Assembly: GCF_900100655.1 (NCBI RefSeq) | Contig: NZ_FNCE01000006.1 | Coordinates: 1 to 64,000, forward strand | Direction: 5' to 3' | Source: Limimonas halophila | GTDB taxonomy: Bacteria > Pseudomonadota > Alphaproteobacteria > Kiloniellales > Rhodovibrionaceae | DNA: 64,000 bases | Part shown: positions 33,337-43,090 of the stretch, in pieces | Position numbering within the stretch: position 1 is the first letter of the stretch | Layout of the letters: each line of letters begins with the position of its first letter | Notes under the pieces: model-generated | Seen by the model: the letters and a program-made list of their open reading frames with translations, nothing else | Databases searched by the model: none | What the model was told of the DNA's origin: nothing | Made by a program: the position numbers and the translations under genes

Positions 33337-35469
33337 ATGGCCGCACAAGCCGACACGGAAACCAGCGGCCTCGACGCGGTGCTGCGCAGCCTGTGGCGGC
33401 GCAAGGCGATCGTCGTCGGGGTCGTGGTGCTGATCCCGCTGCTGGCGGGATTGGGGTCGCTGGCGATGGAGGCGCGCTACCGCGCCGCCGCCGAGGTGAT
33501 GCTGGAACCGCGTGCGGGCGCGGCCGAGGGGGATCGCAGCCCTGGCGCATCCGCCACGCGGGCCGCGATCGCCAGCCAGGTGGAGGCCCTGACCGCCCGC
33601 GGGCTGCTGCGCCGCGTCGTCGAGCGGGCGGACCTGCTGGACACGCCCGCCTTCAACCCGAGCCTACGCCCCGAGACCACGCTGCTCGACCGCCTGGGCC
33701 TCAATGGCGGCTCGGACCGAACGCTCCCGAAGGCGGTGCAGCAGCGCCGGGCCGTCGCCGCCCTGCGCGAGCGCCTGACCGTCCGCCGCCAGGGCCGCTC
33801 GCAGGTGGCCCGCATCGCCGTGACCGCCCCGACGCCCGAACTGGCCGCGCGCGTCGCCAACACCGTGGCGTCCACCTACATCGACCGCCGCCGCGCCCTG
33901 CGCCAGCGCTGGCGCGAGCGGGCCACCGGCCAGCTGGCGGACACCGTGACGGACCTGCGCGGCAAGGTGCGCGCGGCCGAGGACGCCGTCGCCGCCTACC
34001 GCGAGAAGACGGGCCTGACCACGGAACCGGGCGCGGGGACGCCGTCCCGCGAACTGGCGGCGCTGACCAGCAACCTCGCCAGCGCCCGCGCGGCCCTGGC
34101 GGAGGCCGAAGCCCGTGTGGACCGGGCCGAGGACCGCGTGCAGGGCGGCGACGCCGGGGCGGCGGCGCGGGCGCTCGACAGCCCGCTGATCCAGAAGCTG
34201 CGCATCCGCGTCACCGAACTGCGCGCCAAGAAGGCCGAGCTGAACCAACGCTACGCGGAACAGCACCCGAAGCTCCAAACGGTGACGGAACAGCTCGACC
34301 GCCTGCGAAGCCGCATCGACGACCAAGTGGCGCGCGTCGTCGACGGCCTGCGCAGCGAGGCGGAGGTCGCGCGCCAACGCGTCGAGCGCCTGGAAGCCGC
34401 CGTCGCCCGCAAGCGCGAGCAGGTGAGCGCGCGCCAAACCGACGCCGTGAAGCTCCAGCGCCTGCAACGCGCGGCCGAGGCGGAACGCAAGCTCTTCACC
34501 AGCTTCCTCGCCCGGCTGCGCAAGGCGGACAGCGCCCAGGCCGCCGCCGAGCCGGGCGCGCGCGTGCTGGCCGAAGCCCGGCCGCCGCTGAACCCGAGCG
34601 CGCCCAACCGCACGCTCATCGTGGCCCTGGCGGTCCTGACGGCGCTGCCGTGCGGGGTGGGCCTGGCGCTCTTCGTGGACCACCGTGACGCGGGCGTCGC
34701 CAGCCTGGCGGAGCTGGAGCAGACCACGGGCGCGCGGGCGGTGGCGCTGCTGCCCCGGGTCACGGGCGCGGACCGGCACGTGCCCGCCGACCACCTGCTC
34801 GACCGGCCGGCGTCCGCGTTCGCGGAAGGGGTGCAAGCGCTGCACACCGGGCTGGACGGCGCCGGCGCGCCGCGCGCGGTCATGGTAACCTCCGCCCAGC
34901 CGCAGGAGGGCAAGTCCAGCCTCGCCCTGGCCTACGGGCGGTTGCTGGCGCGGCAAGGCGCCTCGGCCGTGCTGGTGGAGGCCGACCTGCGCCGCCCCGG
35001 TCTGGCGCAAAAGGTGCGCGCGCCGGAAACGCCGGGCGTGGGCGAGGTGCTGACGGGCGCGGCGACGCCCGCCGACGCCCTGCGCGGCGACCCGCATTCG
35101 GCGCTCACCATCCTACCGGCCGGCGCGGCGGCGGCTGAGCCGGGCGACATCCTGGCGAGCACCCGGGTGGCCGACCTGATCCGCGATCTGGCGGCCCGCT
35201 TCGACCACGTCATCGTCGACGTGCCGCCCGTCATCCCGGTGGCGGACGCCCGGCGGCTGGCGCCGCACGTGGACGCCGCGGTGATGGCCGTGCGCTGGCG
35301 GCGGACGCGGCACACGACGCTCAACCTCGCGCTGCACCAGTTGGCGCAGACGGGCGCGCCCATCCGCGGCGCCGTGCTCACGCGCGTGGACCGGCGGCGG
35401 CACAAGCACTTCGGCGCCGGGGAGGAGGTGGCCTATGGGCGCGAGTCGCGCGCCTACTATTCGGGTTAA
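33337..35469 (+). CDS. Wzc-like polysaccharide co-polymerase with BY-kinase domain
   Basis: 710 aa. A Wzz domain with an N-terminal membrane helix (about 28-47) and long coiled coil (about 180-390) ends at a second membrane helix near 425-445. The cytoplasmic C-terminal half is a bacterial tyrosine kinase/ParA-type domain: Walker A SAQPQEGKSSLALAY (about 520-530), Walker A' LVEADLRRPG and Walker B HVIVDVPPVIP. The last residues carry several tyrosines (EVAYGRESRAYYSG), the usual autophosphorylation tail. It controls chain length and export with Wza. ATG at 33337. The next gene overlaps it by 35 bases. Confidence 0.93.
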   Translation: MAAQADTETSGLDAVLRSLWRRKAIVVGVVVLIPLLAGLGSLAMEARYRAAAEVMLEPRAGAAEGDRSPGASATRAAIASQVEALTARGLLRRVVERADLLDTPAFNPSLRPETTLLDRLGLNGGSDRTLPKAVQQRRAVAALRERLTVRRQGRSQVARIAVTAPTPELAARVANTVASTYIDRRRALRQRWRERATGQLADTVTDLRGKVRAAEDAVAAYREKTGLTTEPGAGTPSRELAALTSNLASARAALAEAEARVDRAEDRVQGGDAGAAARALDSPLIQKLRIRVTELRAKKAELNQRYAEQHPKLQTVTEQLDRLRSRIDDQVARVVDGLRSEAEVARQRVERLEAAVARKREQVSARQTDAVKLQRLQRAAEAERKLFTSFLARLRKADSAQAAAEPGARVLAEARPPLNPSAPNRTLIVALAVLTALPCGVGLALFVDHRDAGVASLAELEQTTGARAVALLPRVTGADRHVPADHLLDRPASAFAEGVQALHTGLDGAGAPRAVMVTSAQPQEGKSSLALAYGRLLARQGASAVLVEADLRRPGLAQKVRAPETPGVGEVLTGAATPADALRGDPHSALTILPAGAAAAEPGDILASTRVADLIRDLAARFDHVIVDVPPVIPVADARRLAPHVDAAVMAVRWRRTRHTTLNLALHQLAQTGAPIRGAVLTRVDRRRHKHFGAGEEVAYGRESRAYYSG

Positions 35470-36100
35470 CCGCGCGGGCGGCGCGGTGGTCGCGGCCCTG
35501 GGCGCGCTGCTGGCCGTGCTGGCGCTGCCCATCGCGGGGGCGGAGTTGGCCCGCCGGCCCGCCGAGCCCGTCGTGGCCGAGTTGCGCGCGGGCGCGGCGG
35601 TCGAGCCCGGGGCGCTGGCGCGGCTGGCGGCGGCGAGCCGAGCCGCGCTGGCGTGGCGGCCGGACGGCCCCGGCCGCGCGACGCTCGGGCTGGTGGACCT
35701 CGTGCGCGCGCGCCGGGCGGACCGGCCCGTGCCACACCTGGAAGCCGCCGCCGCGTACCTGCGCGCGAGCCTGCGCCGCCGGCCCGCCGATCCGCACACC
35801 TGGGCGCGCCTGGCGCGCACGCGCTACCGGCTGGGCCTGCCCGCACGCGATGTGGCGGCGGCGCTGCGGCGCTCGCTGGCGACGGGCGCATACCTCCCCC
35901 GGCTGGCTCCGGCCCGCGCCGCGCTGGCGCTGCGGCTGTGGCCGGTGCTGAACCGCGACGGGCGCTGGCGGCGCGAGTTGGCCGAGGGCTGGCGTCGGCA
36001 GCCGAACCTGCTGACGCGAACCGCCCGCGCCACGGGCCGAAGCGGCGTGCTCGGCCGCGCGGTCACGCACGGCTCGGCCGCGCGGCGCCGAGTCCGATGA
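35435..36100 (+). CDS. Membrane-anchored helical-repeat protein of EPS locus
   Basis: 221 aa. One N-terminal membrane segment (AVVAALGALLAVLALPIAGA) is followed by Ala/Arg/Leu-rich helices resembling degenerate TPR repeats (LEAAAAYLRASLRRRPADPH, TWARLARTRYRLGLPARDVA). No catalytic motif. It begins 35 bases inside the end of the Wzc-like gene and overlaps the convergent ligase-like gene by 38 bases. Such small periplasmic repeat proteins are common in EPS export operons, but I cannot assign a family. Confidence 0.7.
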   Translation: MGASRAPTIRVNRAGGAVVAALGALLAVLALPIAGAELARRPAEPVVAELRAGAAVEPGALARLAAASRAALAWRPDGPGRATLGLVDLVRARRADRPVPHLEAAAAYLRASLRRRPADPHTWARLARTRYRLGLPARDVAAALRRSLATGAYLPRLAPARAALALRLWPVLNRDGRWRRELAEGWRRQPNLLTRTARATGRSGVLGRAVTHGSAARRRVR

Positions 36101-37346
36101 CGGCGGCGAGCGTCAGGGCGACCGCCGGCACCTGCGGGGCGAAGTCGATCAGGCCGTGCGTGGCCGCGAGCGCCGCCGCCCCCACACCCGCGCGGCCGGC
36201 CACCGAGCCGCCGCGCGCGGTGCGCCAACACGCCACCGCGAGCGCCGCCACCGCCGCCAGCAGCCCCAGCGCTCCGGGCACGCCCAGGCCCGCTGCGGCC
36301 TGAAGGTAGACGCTGTGCGCGTGCACGACCGGGTCGGCGAGCGCCGGCGGGCGGACGCCGGGAAACACGGCCGCGAACGCCCCCGCGCCGTGGCCGAGCA
36401 GCGGCCGCTGCGCGATCAGCTCCAGCGTGGCGGCATAGATATGCAGGCGCTCGGCCACCTGTTCGCCGACCGCGCCCCAGCGCGCCATCAGCGCGAGGGT
36501 GCTGCCGGCCGCCAGGACCACGCCGCCGCCCACACTCCACGCCAGCCAGCGCGGTTCGCGCCCGCGCGGCCGGGCGAAGGCCACCGCGATCAAGCCCACC
36601 GCCGTCGCCGCCAGCCCCCCGCGCGACTGCGCGCCCACCAATGCCGCCGCCAGCACCAGCGCCGCCGCGAGCACGGGCCACGCGCGCTCGATCAGCGCCA
36701 GCCAGCCCCGGCGACGAACGGTGGCCGCCAGCAGCGCCGCCGCCGTCACGAGGGCGGTTCCCGCGTACGCGGCGAAGGCGTTGCGGTTGATGAAGGGCGC
36801 CGTCGCCGCGTCGCGGTAGGCGGGCTGCGCGGCCCCGAGGATGGTGTCCCACCCCGCCGCCATCTCGGCAAGCGCATAGAGGCTGTAGCCAGCCGCAACG
36901 ACGACGAGAACGGTCAACAGCCGCTCGCGATCCGCCGCACCGCCACCCAGGTGCAGCGCCAGCACGGCTACGCCGCCCACCATCGCCAGCCGTGCCACGG
37001 CCGCGCGCGTGGCCGCCGGATCTGCGGAGATCGCCCCCGCCGGCGCCTGACCGAGGACATCGGCGAGCCCGGCCCAGACCGGGTGCGCGCCCGGCAGGCC
37101 GTGCAGGCTCTGGATGGCGGCCCACGCCAGCACCAGCGCGGTGAGCGGATACGCCCACCCGCCCGGCCGCGCGGCGGCGCGCCAGCCGAGCACCCCGGCG
37201 GCGACGCCCGCGCCCCACACGGCGGTCAAGACGCCGACAGCCACCGCCAGCGGCGCCCACGCCCATCCCGGCGCGGCGCCGAAGGGCAGCGGCGCGGCGC
37301 ACACGATCGTCCACAGGCTCCAGCGCAGACCGCGTTCCCATCCCAT
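36063..37346 (-). CDS. O-antigen ligase / Wzy-type membrane protein
   Basis: 427 aa with about ten to twelve membrane helices and the Wzy_C/WaaL region: LIAQRPLLGHGAGAFAAVFPG then VHAHSVYLQAAAGLGVPGAL, with the conserved periplasmic His/Arg surroundings. Members ligate or polymerise undecaprenyl-linked glycans. A second, unrelated polymerase-like gene lies at 40626, so this one may act as ligase. It is on the minus strand inside a plus-strand cluster, its 3' end overlapping the preceding gene by 38 bases. ATG at 37346; the ribosome site is weak. Confidence 0.85.
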   Translation of the reverse strand: MGWERGLRWSLWTIVCAAPLPFGAAPGWAWAPLAVAVGVLTAVWGAGVAAGVLGWRAAARPGGWAYPLTALVLAWAAIQSLHGLPGAHPVWAGLADVLGQAPAGAISADPAATRAAVARLAMVGGVAVLALHLGGGAADRERLLTVLVVVAAGYSLYALAEMAAGWDTILGAAQPAYRDAATAPFINRNAFAAYAGTALVTAAALLAATVRRRGWLALIERAWPVLAAALVLAAALVGAQSRGGLAATAVGLIAVAFARPRGREPRWLAWSVGGGVVLAAGSTLALMARWGAVGEQVAERLHIYAATLELIAQRPLLGHGAGAFAAVFPGVRPPALADPVVHAHSVYLQAAAGLGVPGALGLLAAVAALAVACWRTARGGSVAGRAGVGAAALAATHGLIDFAPQVPAVALTLAAVIGLGAARPSRA

Positions 37347-37484
37347 CGCGGCCGCCGCATAGATCGCCTCGTTTGCGGGCGCAAGCCCTTGCACGCGCAT
37401 TTGGTGTGTGCACACTCGCGCATGTATTCGCGCCTCGCGCACACCGGCACACGCGAGACGACACCCGTCACGACGGACCAACGC

Positions 37485-38141
37485 ATGCGCCATGCCCTCA
37501 CGCCCGGGACGGTCCCGGCCGCGTCCATGCCCGCCGCGCCGCGGCCCCGGGCCGCGCGCCTGAAACGCGCGGAAGACCTCCTCGTGGCGGGCGCAGCGCT
37601 TACGCTGGCGGCGCCGCCGCTGGCGCTCCTGGCGCTGGCGGTGAAGCTGGACAGTCCCGGCCCCGTGGTCTTCCGCCAGCCGCGCGTGGGGCGGAACGGG
37701 CGGCTCTTCCCCCTCTTCAAGCTGCGCACGATGCACCACGCGGCCGCCGACCCCGGCGGCCGGCGGCTGGCCCGGCCCGGCGACCCGCGCATCACACGCG
37801 TCGGCCGGGTGCTGCGGCCAACGCGCCTGGACGAGCTGCCGCAGCTCGTGAACGTGCTGCGCGGGGAGATGAGCGTCGTCGGCCCGCGCCCGCACGCCAT
37901 CCACGCCCGCGCGGGCGGGCTGCGCTACCCCGAGGCCGTGGCCGGCTACGCCCGCCGCCACGCCGTGCGCCCCGGCATCACCGGGCTGGCGCAGGTGCGC
38001 GGCTGGTGCGGCACCACCCACAGCGTCGCGCAGTTGCGCGGGCGCGTGGCCTGCGACCGCGCCTACATCGCCCGCTGGTCGCTGCGCCTCGACCTCGCGA
38101 TCCTGCTCGCCACACCCCTGGCGCTGGCGCGCGGGCGATGA
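37485..38141 (+). CDS. Undecaprenyl-phosphate sugar phosphotransferase (initiating sugar transferase)
   Basis: 218 aa of the short ExoY/WcaJ-C type. The N-terminal hydrophobic hairpin (LLVAGAALTLAAPPLALLALAVKLDSPG is the span at about 30-57) is followed by VVFRQPRVGRNGRLF, FKLRTM, the catalytic-site region RLDELPQLVNVLRGEMSVVGPRP and ARRHAVRPGITGLAQV. It transfers the first sugar-1-phosphate to undecaprenyl phosphate, starting the repeat unit. ATG at 37485 is likely, though M at 37527 is possible. The next gene overlaps its stop by four bases. Confidence 0.93.
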   Translation: MRHALTPGTVPAASMPAAPRPRAARLKRAEDLLVAGAALTLAAPPLALLALAVKLDSPGPVVFRQPRVGRNGRLFPLFKLRTMHHAAADPGGRRLARPGDPRITRVGRVLRPTRLDELPQLVNVLRGEMSVVGPRPHAIHARAGGLRYPEAVAGYARRHAVRPGITGLAQVRGWCGTTHSVAQLRGRVACDRAYIARWSLRLDLAILLATPLALARGR

Positions 38142-39403
38142 GGAGGCTGCGCACCCGCGCGGCGGCAGTGACGGCCGCCAAGGCCGGACGCTGCGCCCTC
38201 GGGCTGCTGCTGACGCTCGCCCTGGCGCGCTGGCTCGGCGCGGACGCCTACGGCGGCTACGCGGCGGCGATGGCGGTCGCGCAGCTCGCGGCCGTGGCCC
38301 TGGCGATGGGGCTGCCGCAGCTCGCCGCGCGGGACGGCGCGCGGCACCGGGCGACCGGCGATACCGGCGGGTTGGCTGGCCTGCGGCGGTGTCTGGTGCG
38401 CCACGGCGCCGGGGTAGCCGTCGCGGCCGTCTCGGTGGCGATCGCCGGCCTGATGGTTTGGGCGGATCGGGCCGTGACGGTGGCGGCCACGGCCGCGCTG
38501 GCGGCGCTGCTGGTCGCGCTGCGGCTGCACGGGGAATGGCTGGTCGGCGCCGGCCGCACGCTGCTGGGCGAGCTTGGCGACGGCGCGCTGCGGCGCGGGC
38601 TGTTCGCGCTGGCGCTGATTCCGGCCGTGATCTGGCTGCCGGCGGCCGGCGGCACGGCGCTGACGGCGCACGCCCTGGCGGCGGCCGGGGCGCTGGCCCT
38701 GGTCGCGGCGATGGCGGGGCGGCGCGAGGCGCACGCGACGACCGCCGACGGCACGGATCGCGCCCGCTACGCCGCCGCCCTGCCCTTTCTGGGGGTCGCC
38801 GCGCTCAACGTCGTCATGGCGAACGCCGACGTGCTCATGCTGGGCGCGCTGGCCGGACCCGAGGCGGCGGGCCCCTATGCCGTCGCGGCGCGGCTGGCGG
38901 AGATGCCGGCGCTGGCGCTCTTGGCGGTGAACGCGGCGGCCGTGCCGGTCTACGCGCGGGCGCACACGGCGAACGACCCGCGATCGGCCGCCGAGGCCGC
39001 GCGCTGGACGGCGCGCACGCTTACCCTCCTGGCGGGCGGAACGCTGGCGCTGGCCTGGCTGGCCGGGCCGGCGCTGCTGCCGCTGCTCGGCGCGGGCTTC
39101 GGGGCCGGCGCGACGCCGCTCATGATCCTGGCGGGTGCGCAGCTCGCCAACGCGGGAACGGGCGCGGCGGCGGTGCTGCTGGACACCGCGGGGCTGCAGC
39201 GCGTCACGCTGACGGGCGTGGCCGCGGGCGCCGCCGTCAACCTCGCCCTCAACGCGGTGCTGATCCCGGCCCACGGCGCGGTGGGCGCGGCCGTCGCCAC
39301 GGGTGCCGGTCTGGTGGTGTGGAACGCGCTCCTGGCGTGGCAGGCGCGGCGGCGCGTGGGGATCGACGCCACGCCGCTCGGGCTGCGGCCGGCCGTCTTG
39401 TGA
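38138..39403 (+). CDS. Wzx-like oligosaccharide flippase
   Basis: 421 aa, mostly hydrophobic, with about twelve membrane helices of the polysaccharide-transporter/MATE-like fold. It begins RCALGLLLTLALARWLGADA-YGGYAAAM and contains FLGVAALNVVMANADVLMLG, AGPEAAGPYAVAARLAE and the late NLALNAVLIPAHGAVGAAVA typical of Wzx. It flips the lipid-linked repeat unit to the periplasm. ATG at 38138 overlaps the sugar transferase stop (ATGA), and its own stop overlaps the next start by one base. Confidence 0.9.
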   Translation: MRRLRTRAAAVTAAKAGRCALGLLLTLALARWLGADAYGGYAAAMAVAQLAAVALAMGLPQLAARDGARHRATGDTGGLAGLRRCLVRHGAGVAVAAVSVAIAGLMVWADRAVTVAATAALAALLVALRLHGEWLVGAGRTLLGELGDGALRRGLFALALIPAVIWLPAAGGTALTAHALAAAGALALVAAMAGRREAHATTADGTDRARYAAALPFLGVAALNVVMANADVLMLGALAGPEAAGPYAVAARLAEMPALALLAVNAAAVPVYARAHTANDPRSAAEAARWTARTLTLLAGGTLALAWLAGPALLPLLGAGFGAGATPLMILAGAQLANAGTGAAAVLLDTAGLQRVTLTGVAAGAAVNLALNAVLIPAHGAVGAAVATGAGLVVWNALLAWQARRRVGIDATPLGLRPAVL

Positions 39404-40629
39404 TGCGCGTGGGCGTGTTTCACCCCGGCGCGCAGCAGTCCTGGCAGCGCGCGGTTGCCTTCCAGGACACCGGGCAGCTCGCGTGGTTCGCCACCAGCGC
39501 CTACTTCCACCCCGAGAGCGCGCCCGTGCGCGCCGCCGGGCACCTGCCGTCCGGCCTGCGCGAGCCCGCGCAGCGCCGCCTGCTGCGCCGGCACTTCCCC
39601 CTGCTGGACCCGGCGCACGTCCGCCGCATGGGCGTGGCGGAGCTGGCTGAGCTTGGTCTGCGCCGGCTGGGCGCGGACGCGCTGGCGCACCCCGTGAACA
39701 CCTGGGGCAACCGCCGCTTCGGCCGGCAGGTGATCGCGCTCATGCAGCGGGAGCCCGTGGACGTCGTCTGGGGCTTCGACACGAGCGCGCTGGAGGTCTT
39801 TCGCTGGGCCAAGCCGCGCGGCATCACCTGCGTGCTGGACCAGACCATCGGCCACCCGGCGGTGATGAACGGTGTCATGGCGGCCGAGCGTACCCGCCAC
39901 CCCGAGTTTTTCCGCGGCCACGACCGGCCCTTTTCCGCCGCCTGGATCGGCCGCCAGAACGAAGAAATCGCGCTCGCGGACCTCGTGCTCTGCGGCAGCG
40001 ATTTCTGCGCCGAGACGCTGCGCGCGCAGGGCTGCGACCCCGCCAAGCTGCGCGTGGTGCCCTACGGCCACGACGAGACGCGCTGGCCCGACACGCCGCC
40101 CGAGCGCCTACCGCTCGACGGGCGCCCGCTGGAGCTGCTGTTCGCGGGCACGATCGGCCCGCGCAAGGGCGCGGCGCACCTGCTGCAAGCGATCGAGCGC
40201 CTATCGCCCGACACCGCGCGTCTGACGCTCGTGGGCCACCGCAACGTGCCCAAGGCCACGCTGGAGCGCTACCGCGCGCGCGTGCGCCACGTGCCGCAGC
40301 TGGCGCCGGGCGAGTTGCCGGCGTTGTTCCGAAGCGCGGACCTGCTGGTGCTGCCCAGCCTGTTCGAGGGCAGCGCCCTCGTGCTCAACGAGGCCCTGGC
40401 GGCGGGCCTGGGGATCGTGCAGTCGCACGCCGCCGGCGACGGCGCGCGCGAGGGGCACACCGGCACCATCCTGCCCGAGGTCTCGCCTGAGGCGCTGGCG
40501 GCGACGATCACCGCCTTGGCGCGCGATCCCGAAACCGTCGCGGCGTGGCAGGCCAACGCCTGGGCCGAGCGCCACACGCGCACCTGGGCGCGCTACCGCG
40601 CCCGCCTGCCGGCGGTGCTGGCGGCATGA
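39403..40629 (+). CDS. Glycosyltransferase family 4 protein
   Basis: 408 aa. The N-terminal half begins MRVGVFHPGAQQSWQRAVAF and includes VVWGFDTSALEVFRWAKPRG. The C-terminal GT4 half shows LELLFAGTIGPRKGAAHLLQ, ARLTLVGHRN, ADLLVLPSLFEGSALVLNEA and ALAAGLGIVQSHAAGDG, the E-x7-E nucleotide-sugar site. It adds a sugar to the lipid-linked repeat unit in the cytoplasm. The start overlaps the flippase stop (TGATG), and its stop overlaps the next start (ATGA). Confidence 0.9.
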   Translation: MRVGVFHPGAQQSWQRAVAFQDTGQLAWFATSAYFHPESAPVRAAGHLPSGLREPAQRRLLRRHFPLLDPAHVRRMGVAELAELGLRRLGADALAHPVNTWGNRRFGRQVIALMQREPVDVVWGFDTSALEVFRWAKPRGITCVLDQTIGHPAVMNGVMAAERTRHPEFFRGHDRPFSAAWIGRQNEEIALADLVLCGSDFCAETLRAQGCDPAKLRVVPYGHDETRWPDTPPERLPLDGRPLELLFAGTIGPRKGAAHLLQAIERLSPDTARLTLVGHRNVPKATLERYRARVRHVPQLAPGELPALFRSADLLVLPSLFEGSALVLNEALAAGLGIVQSHAAGDGAREGHTGTILPEVSPEALAATITALARDPETVAAWQANAWAERHTRTWARYRARLPAVLAA

Positions 40630-41960
40630 TCGCGCTGGCGCTCGGCTTGCAGACCGTGCTGTGGGCGAGCGTTGGCGCGCTGTTTCTGGCGCACCGCGGC
40701 GCCTCGCTCTTCCATCCGCTGAGCTTCTACCTCGTCTTCCACGGGCTGGTGTTCGTGCTGCGCCCGTGGGCGGTGCACGGCCTCGGCTTCGATTCGCAGT
40801 GGCAGGCCATGCAGTTCCACCCCACGCCCGGCGGCTTCGTGGCGACGCTGGCGCTGGCCTCGCTGGGGCTGCTGGCCTTCGCCGCCGCCGTGCTACCCGC
40901 CGGGAACGGACGCGCGCGGCCGGGACCCGAGGCCACGAGCTACACGGCCGAGCAGCGCACGGCCTTTCATCTGGTTGCCGCCGTGCTGCTGCCGCTGGCG
41001 CTCTTCGGCGCGTGGCGGGATGCGCAGATCTTCGGCACGCTCGTCCAGGCGCCGGGCGGCACCGGCATGGTGCAGCAGGGCGGGCACACCTACTTCCAGA
41101 ACACCACCGGCTACATCGTGAAGGCCCACCACCTGCTGATCCCGCTGACGGCGATCTTCGCCGCCGTGCACGGCTTTCGCTGGTGGGCGCTGATGCCGGC
41201 GGGGGCGGTGTGCCTCTACCGCGCCTTCCTGGGCAGCCGCTGGGGGCTGGTCGTGGTGCTGGGGGTGGTGCTGCTGCTGCACCTCGCCGGGCGCGAGGGG
41301 CGCTGGCTGCGCGGCGTGCATCTGGCGCTCGCCGTGCCCGTGGTCGCCGCCTTCGTCGCCATCGGCCTGGACCGCGACGTGCTGCGCCACGCCACCGGCA
41401 TCGGCCCGCTGCGCGACCACGGCGCGCCCATCGCGCGCGAGGGCGGCTGGCTGCACCGCCTGGACCGGGCGGACTTCGCCAACTTCGACTTCCTGGCCTA
41501 CATCCACTGGGCCGTGCCGGGGCAGACGCGCACGCACACCTACTTCACCCAGCATCTCGCGCTCTTCACCCAGCCCATCCCGCGCATGCTGTGGCCGGGC
41601 AAGCCGCACGGCTCGCCGGTGCAGCTCGTGGACCTGAACCGCCACGGCTGGTGGGGCACGCGCACCAAGTCCGCCGTGGGCGACGGCTGGCTGTCGTGGG
41701 GGCTGCCCGGGGTGGTGGTCACGCTGGGGCTGGCGGGCGCGGCCTGGGGCGGGCTGCACCGCTGGTACGCACGCCGCGCCGACGATCCGATGGCGACCGC
41801 CGCCTACGCCTGCTTCCTGCCGGTGTGCGTGCTCTACTTCCGCGACGGCAGCCTCGTCACCGTGGCGCGCACGGGCATGTGGATGCTGCTGCCCGTGATC
41901 CTTTGGGTCGCGGCGTGGCGGGTGCTCGCGCGCTTCGGCGGGCGGAGCGGCCAGCCGTGA
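40626..41960 (+). CDS. Wzy-like polysaccharide polymerase
   Basis: 444 aa with about eleven membrane helices and one large loop (residues about 230-330: LDRADFANFDFLAYIHWAVP ... YFTQHLALFTQPIPRMLWPG). The segments VLRPWAVHGLGF, HHLLIPLTAIFA and AFLGSRWGLVVVLGVVLL, and the end LVTVARTGMWMLLPVILW, are of the O-antigen polymerase type that strings repeat units together in the periplasm. ATG at 40626 overlaps the preceding stop; its own stop overlaps the next gene's GTG. Confidence 0.85.
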   Translation: MIALALGLQTVLWASVGALFLAHRGASLFHPLSFYLVFHGLVFVLRPWAVHGLGFDSQWQAMQFHPTPGGFVATLALASLGLLAFAAAVLPAGNGRARPGPEATSYTAEQRTAFHLVAAVLLPLALFGAWRDAQIFGTLVQAPGGTGMVQQGGHTYFQNTTGYIVKAHHLLIPLTAIFAAVHGFRWWALMPAGAVCLYRAFLGSRWGLVVVLGVVLLLHLAGREGRWLRGVHLALAVPVVAAFVAIGLDRDVLRHATGIGPLRDHGAPIAREGGWLHRLDRADFANFDFLAYIHWAVPGQTRTHTYFTQHLALFTQPIPRMLWPGKPHGSPVQLVDLNRHGWWGTRTKSAVGDGWLSWGLPGVVVTLGLAGAAWGGLHRWYARRADDPMATAAYACFLPVCVLYFRDGSLVTVARTGMWMLLPVILWVAAWRVLARFGGRSGQP

Positions 41961-43090
41961 CGCGGCCGGTTGTGTTCGTGTGGAGCCAGCTCGGCCCCAC
42001 GCACGCCGACCGCCTGACGGCGGCGGCCGAGGCGCTGCCGGGCCGGCGCGTCGTGGGCGCGGAGATCGCAGCGGCCAGCGGCGTTTATGCCTGGGCGCCG
42101 GTTTCCGATGGGCACGCCTGGACGCGCGTGACCCTCTTCCCCGGCCGCACGCTTGAAGCCGCGCCGCGTTGGCGGCGCTTCGCACGGCTGGCGCGGCTGC
42201 TGCGGCGCGAGCGGCCGGCGGCGGTCTTCCTGTGCCACTACGAGCGCCCGGAGACCTGGGCCGCGGCGTTGTTAGGGCGGGTGCTGGGGGCGCGGCCGGT
42301 GCTGATGTTCGATTCCACCCACGCCGACGCGCCGCGCCGATGGTGGCGGGAGGCGGCGAAGCGCCCCGCCCTGTGGCCCTACGCGCGCGTGCTGGCGTCG
42401 GGCGAACGGGCGCGGGCGTACGCGGCGAAGCTGGGCGTACCGCGCGAGCGCGTGGCGCTGGGCTACGACAGCGTGTGCGTCGCACGCGTGCGCCGGCTGG
42501 CGGGAGATGCGGTTCACACGCCGCACAGTGAGCGCTCCTTCGTCGTGGCGGCGCGCTTCGTGGCGAAGAAGAACCTGACGGCGGCGCTCCAGGCGTACAC
42601 CCGTTACCGGTCCGATGCGCTGGCGGCCGGGGAGACGCCGCGCGAATTGGTGCTGTGCGGCGACGGGCTGGAGCAACCGGCGCTCGACGACGAGATCGCG
42701 CGGCTGGGGCTGGGCGGCGTGCGCTTCGCGGGATTCCTTCAGGACGACGACCTCATGCCCGTGCTGGCGCGCGGCCTGGCGCTGCTGCTGCCCAGCACCT
42801 CCGAGCCGTGGGGGCTGGTGGTGAACGAGGCCCTGGCGCTGGGCGTGCCGCCCATCGTCTCGAACCGCGCGGGCGCGGCGGACTTGGTGCGGGACGGCGT
42901 CAGCGGCCACGTCGTTGCGCCGCACGACACCGCCGGCATGGCGGCGGCGATGACGAGGCTGGCGCGCGAGCCGCATCGCTGGGCCGCGATGGCCGAGGCC
43001 GCGCGGGCGGACGCGGCGGCCGGCGACGTCGACCGCTTCACGGACGGGGTCAGCGCGTGTCTGCCCAGTGGCGCAGATCCAGGCCGGTGA
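41957..43090 (+). CDS. Glycosyltransferase family 4 protein
   Basis: 377 aa. GTG start at 41957 overlapping the preceding TGA. The N-terminal half (VVFVWSQLGPTHADRLTAAA, VFLCHYERPETWAAALLG) is followed by the GT4 half: SFVVAARFVAKKNLTAALQA, ELVLCGDGLEQPALDDEI, VRFAGFLQDDDLMPVLARG and LLPSTSEPWGLVVNEALALG. The EPWGLVVNEAL motif is close to the WbuB/WcaI-like subfamily. It ends with a 41-base tail-to-tail overlap with the sulfotransferase gene on the other strand. Confidence 0.9.
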   Translation: MTRPVVFVWSQLGPTHADRLTAAAEALPGRRVVGAEIAAASGVYAWAPVSDGHAWTRVTLFPGRTLEAAPRWRRFARLARLLRRERPAAVFLCHYERPETWAAALLGRVLGARPVLMFDSTHADAPRRWWREAAKRPALWPYARVLASGERARAYAAKLGVPRERVALGYDSVCVARVRRLAGDAVHTPHSERSFVVAARFVAKKNLTAALQAYTRYRSDALAAGETPRELVLCGDGLEQPALDDEIARLGLGGVRFAGFLQDDDLMPVLARGLALLLPSTSEPWGLVVNEALALGVPPIVSNRAGAADLVRDGVSGHVVAPHDTAGMAAAMTRLAREPHRWAAMAEAARADAAAGDVDRFTDGVSACLPSGADPGR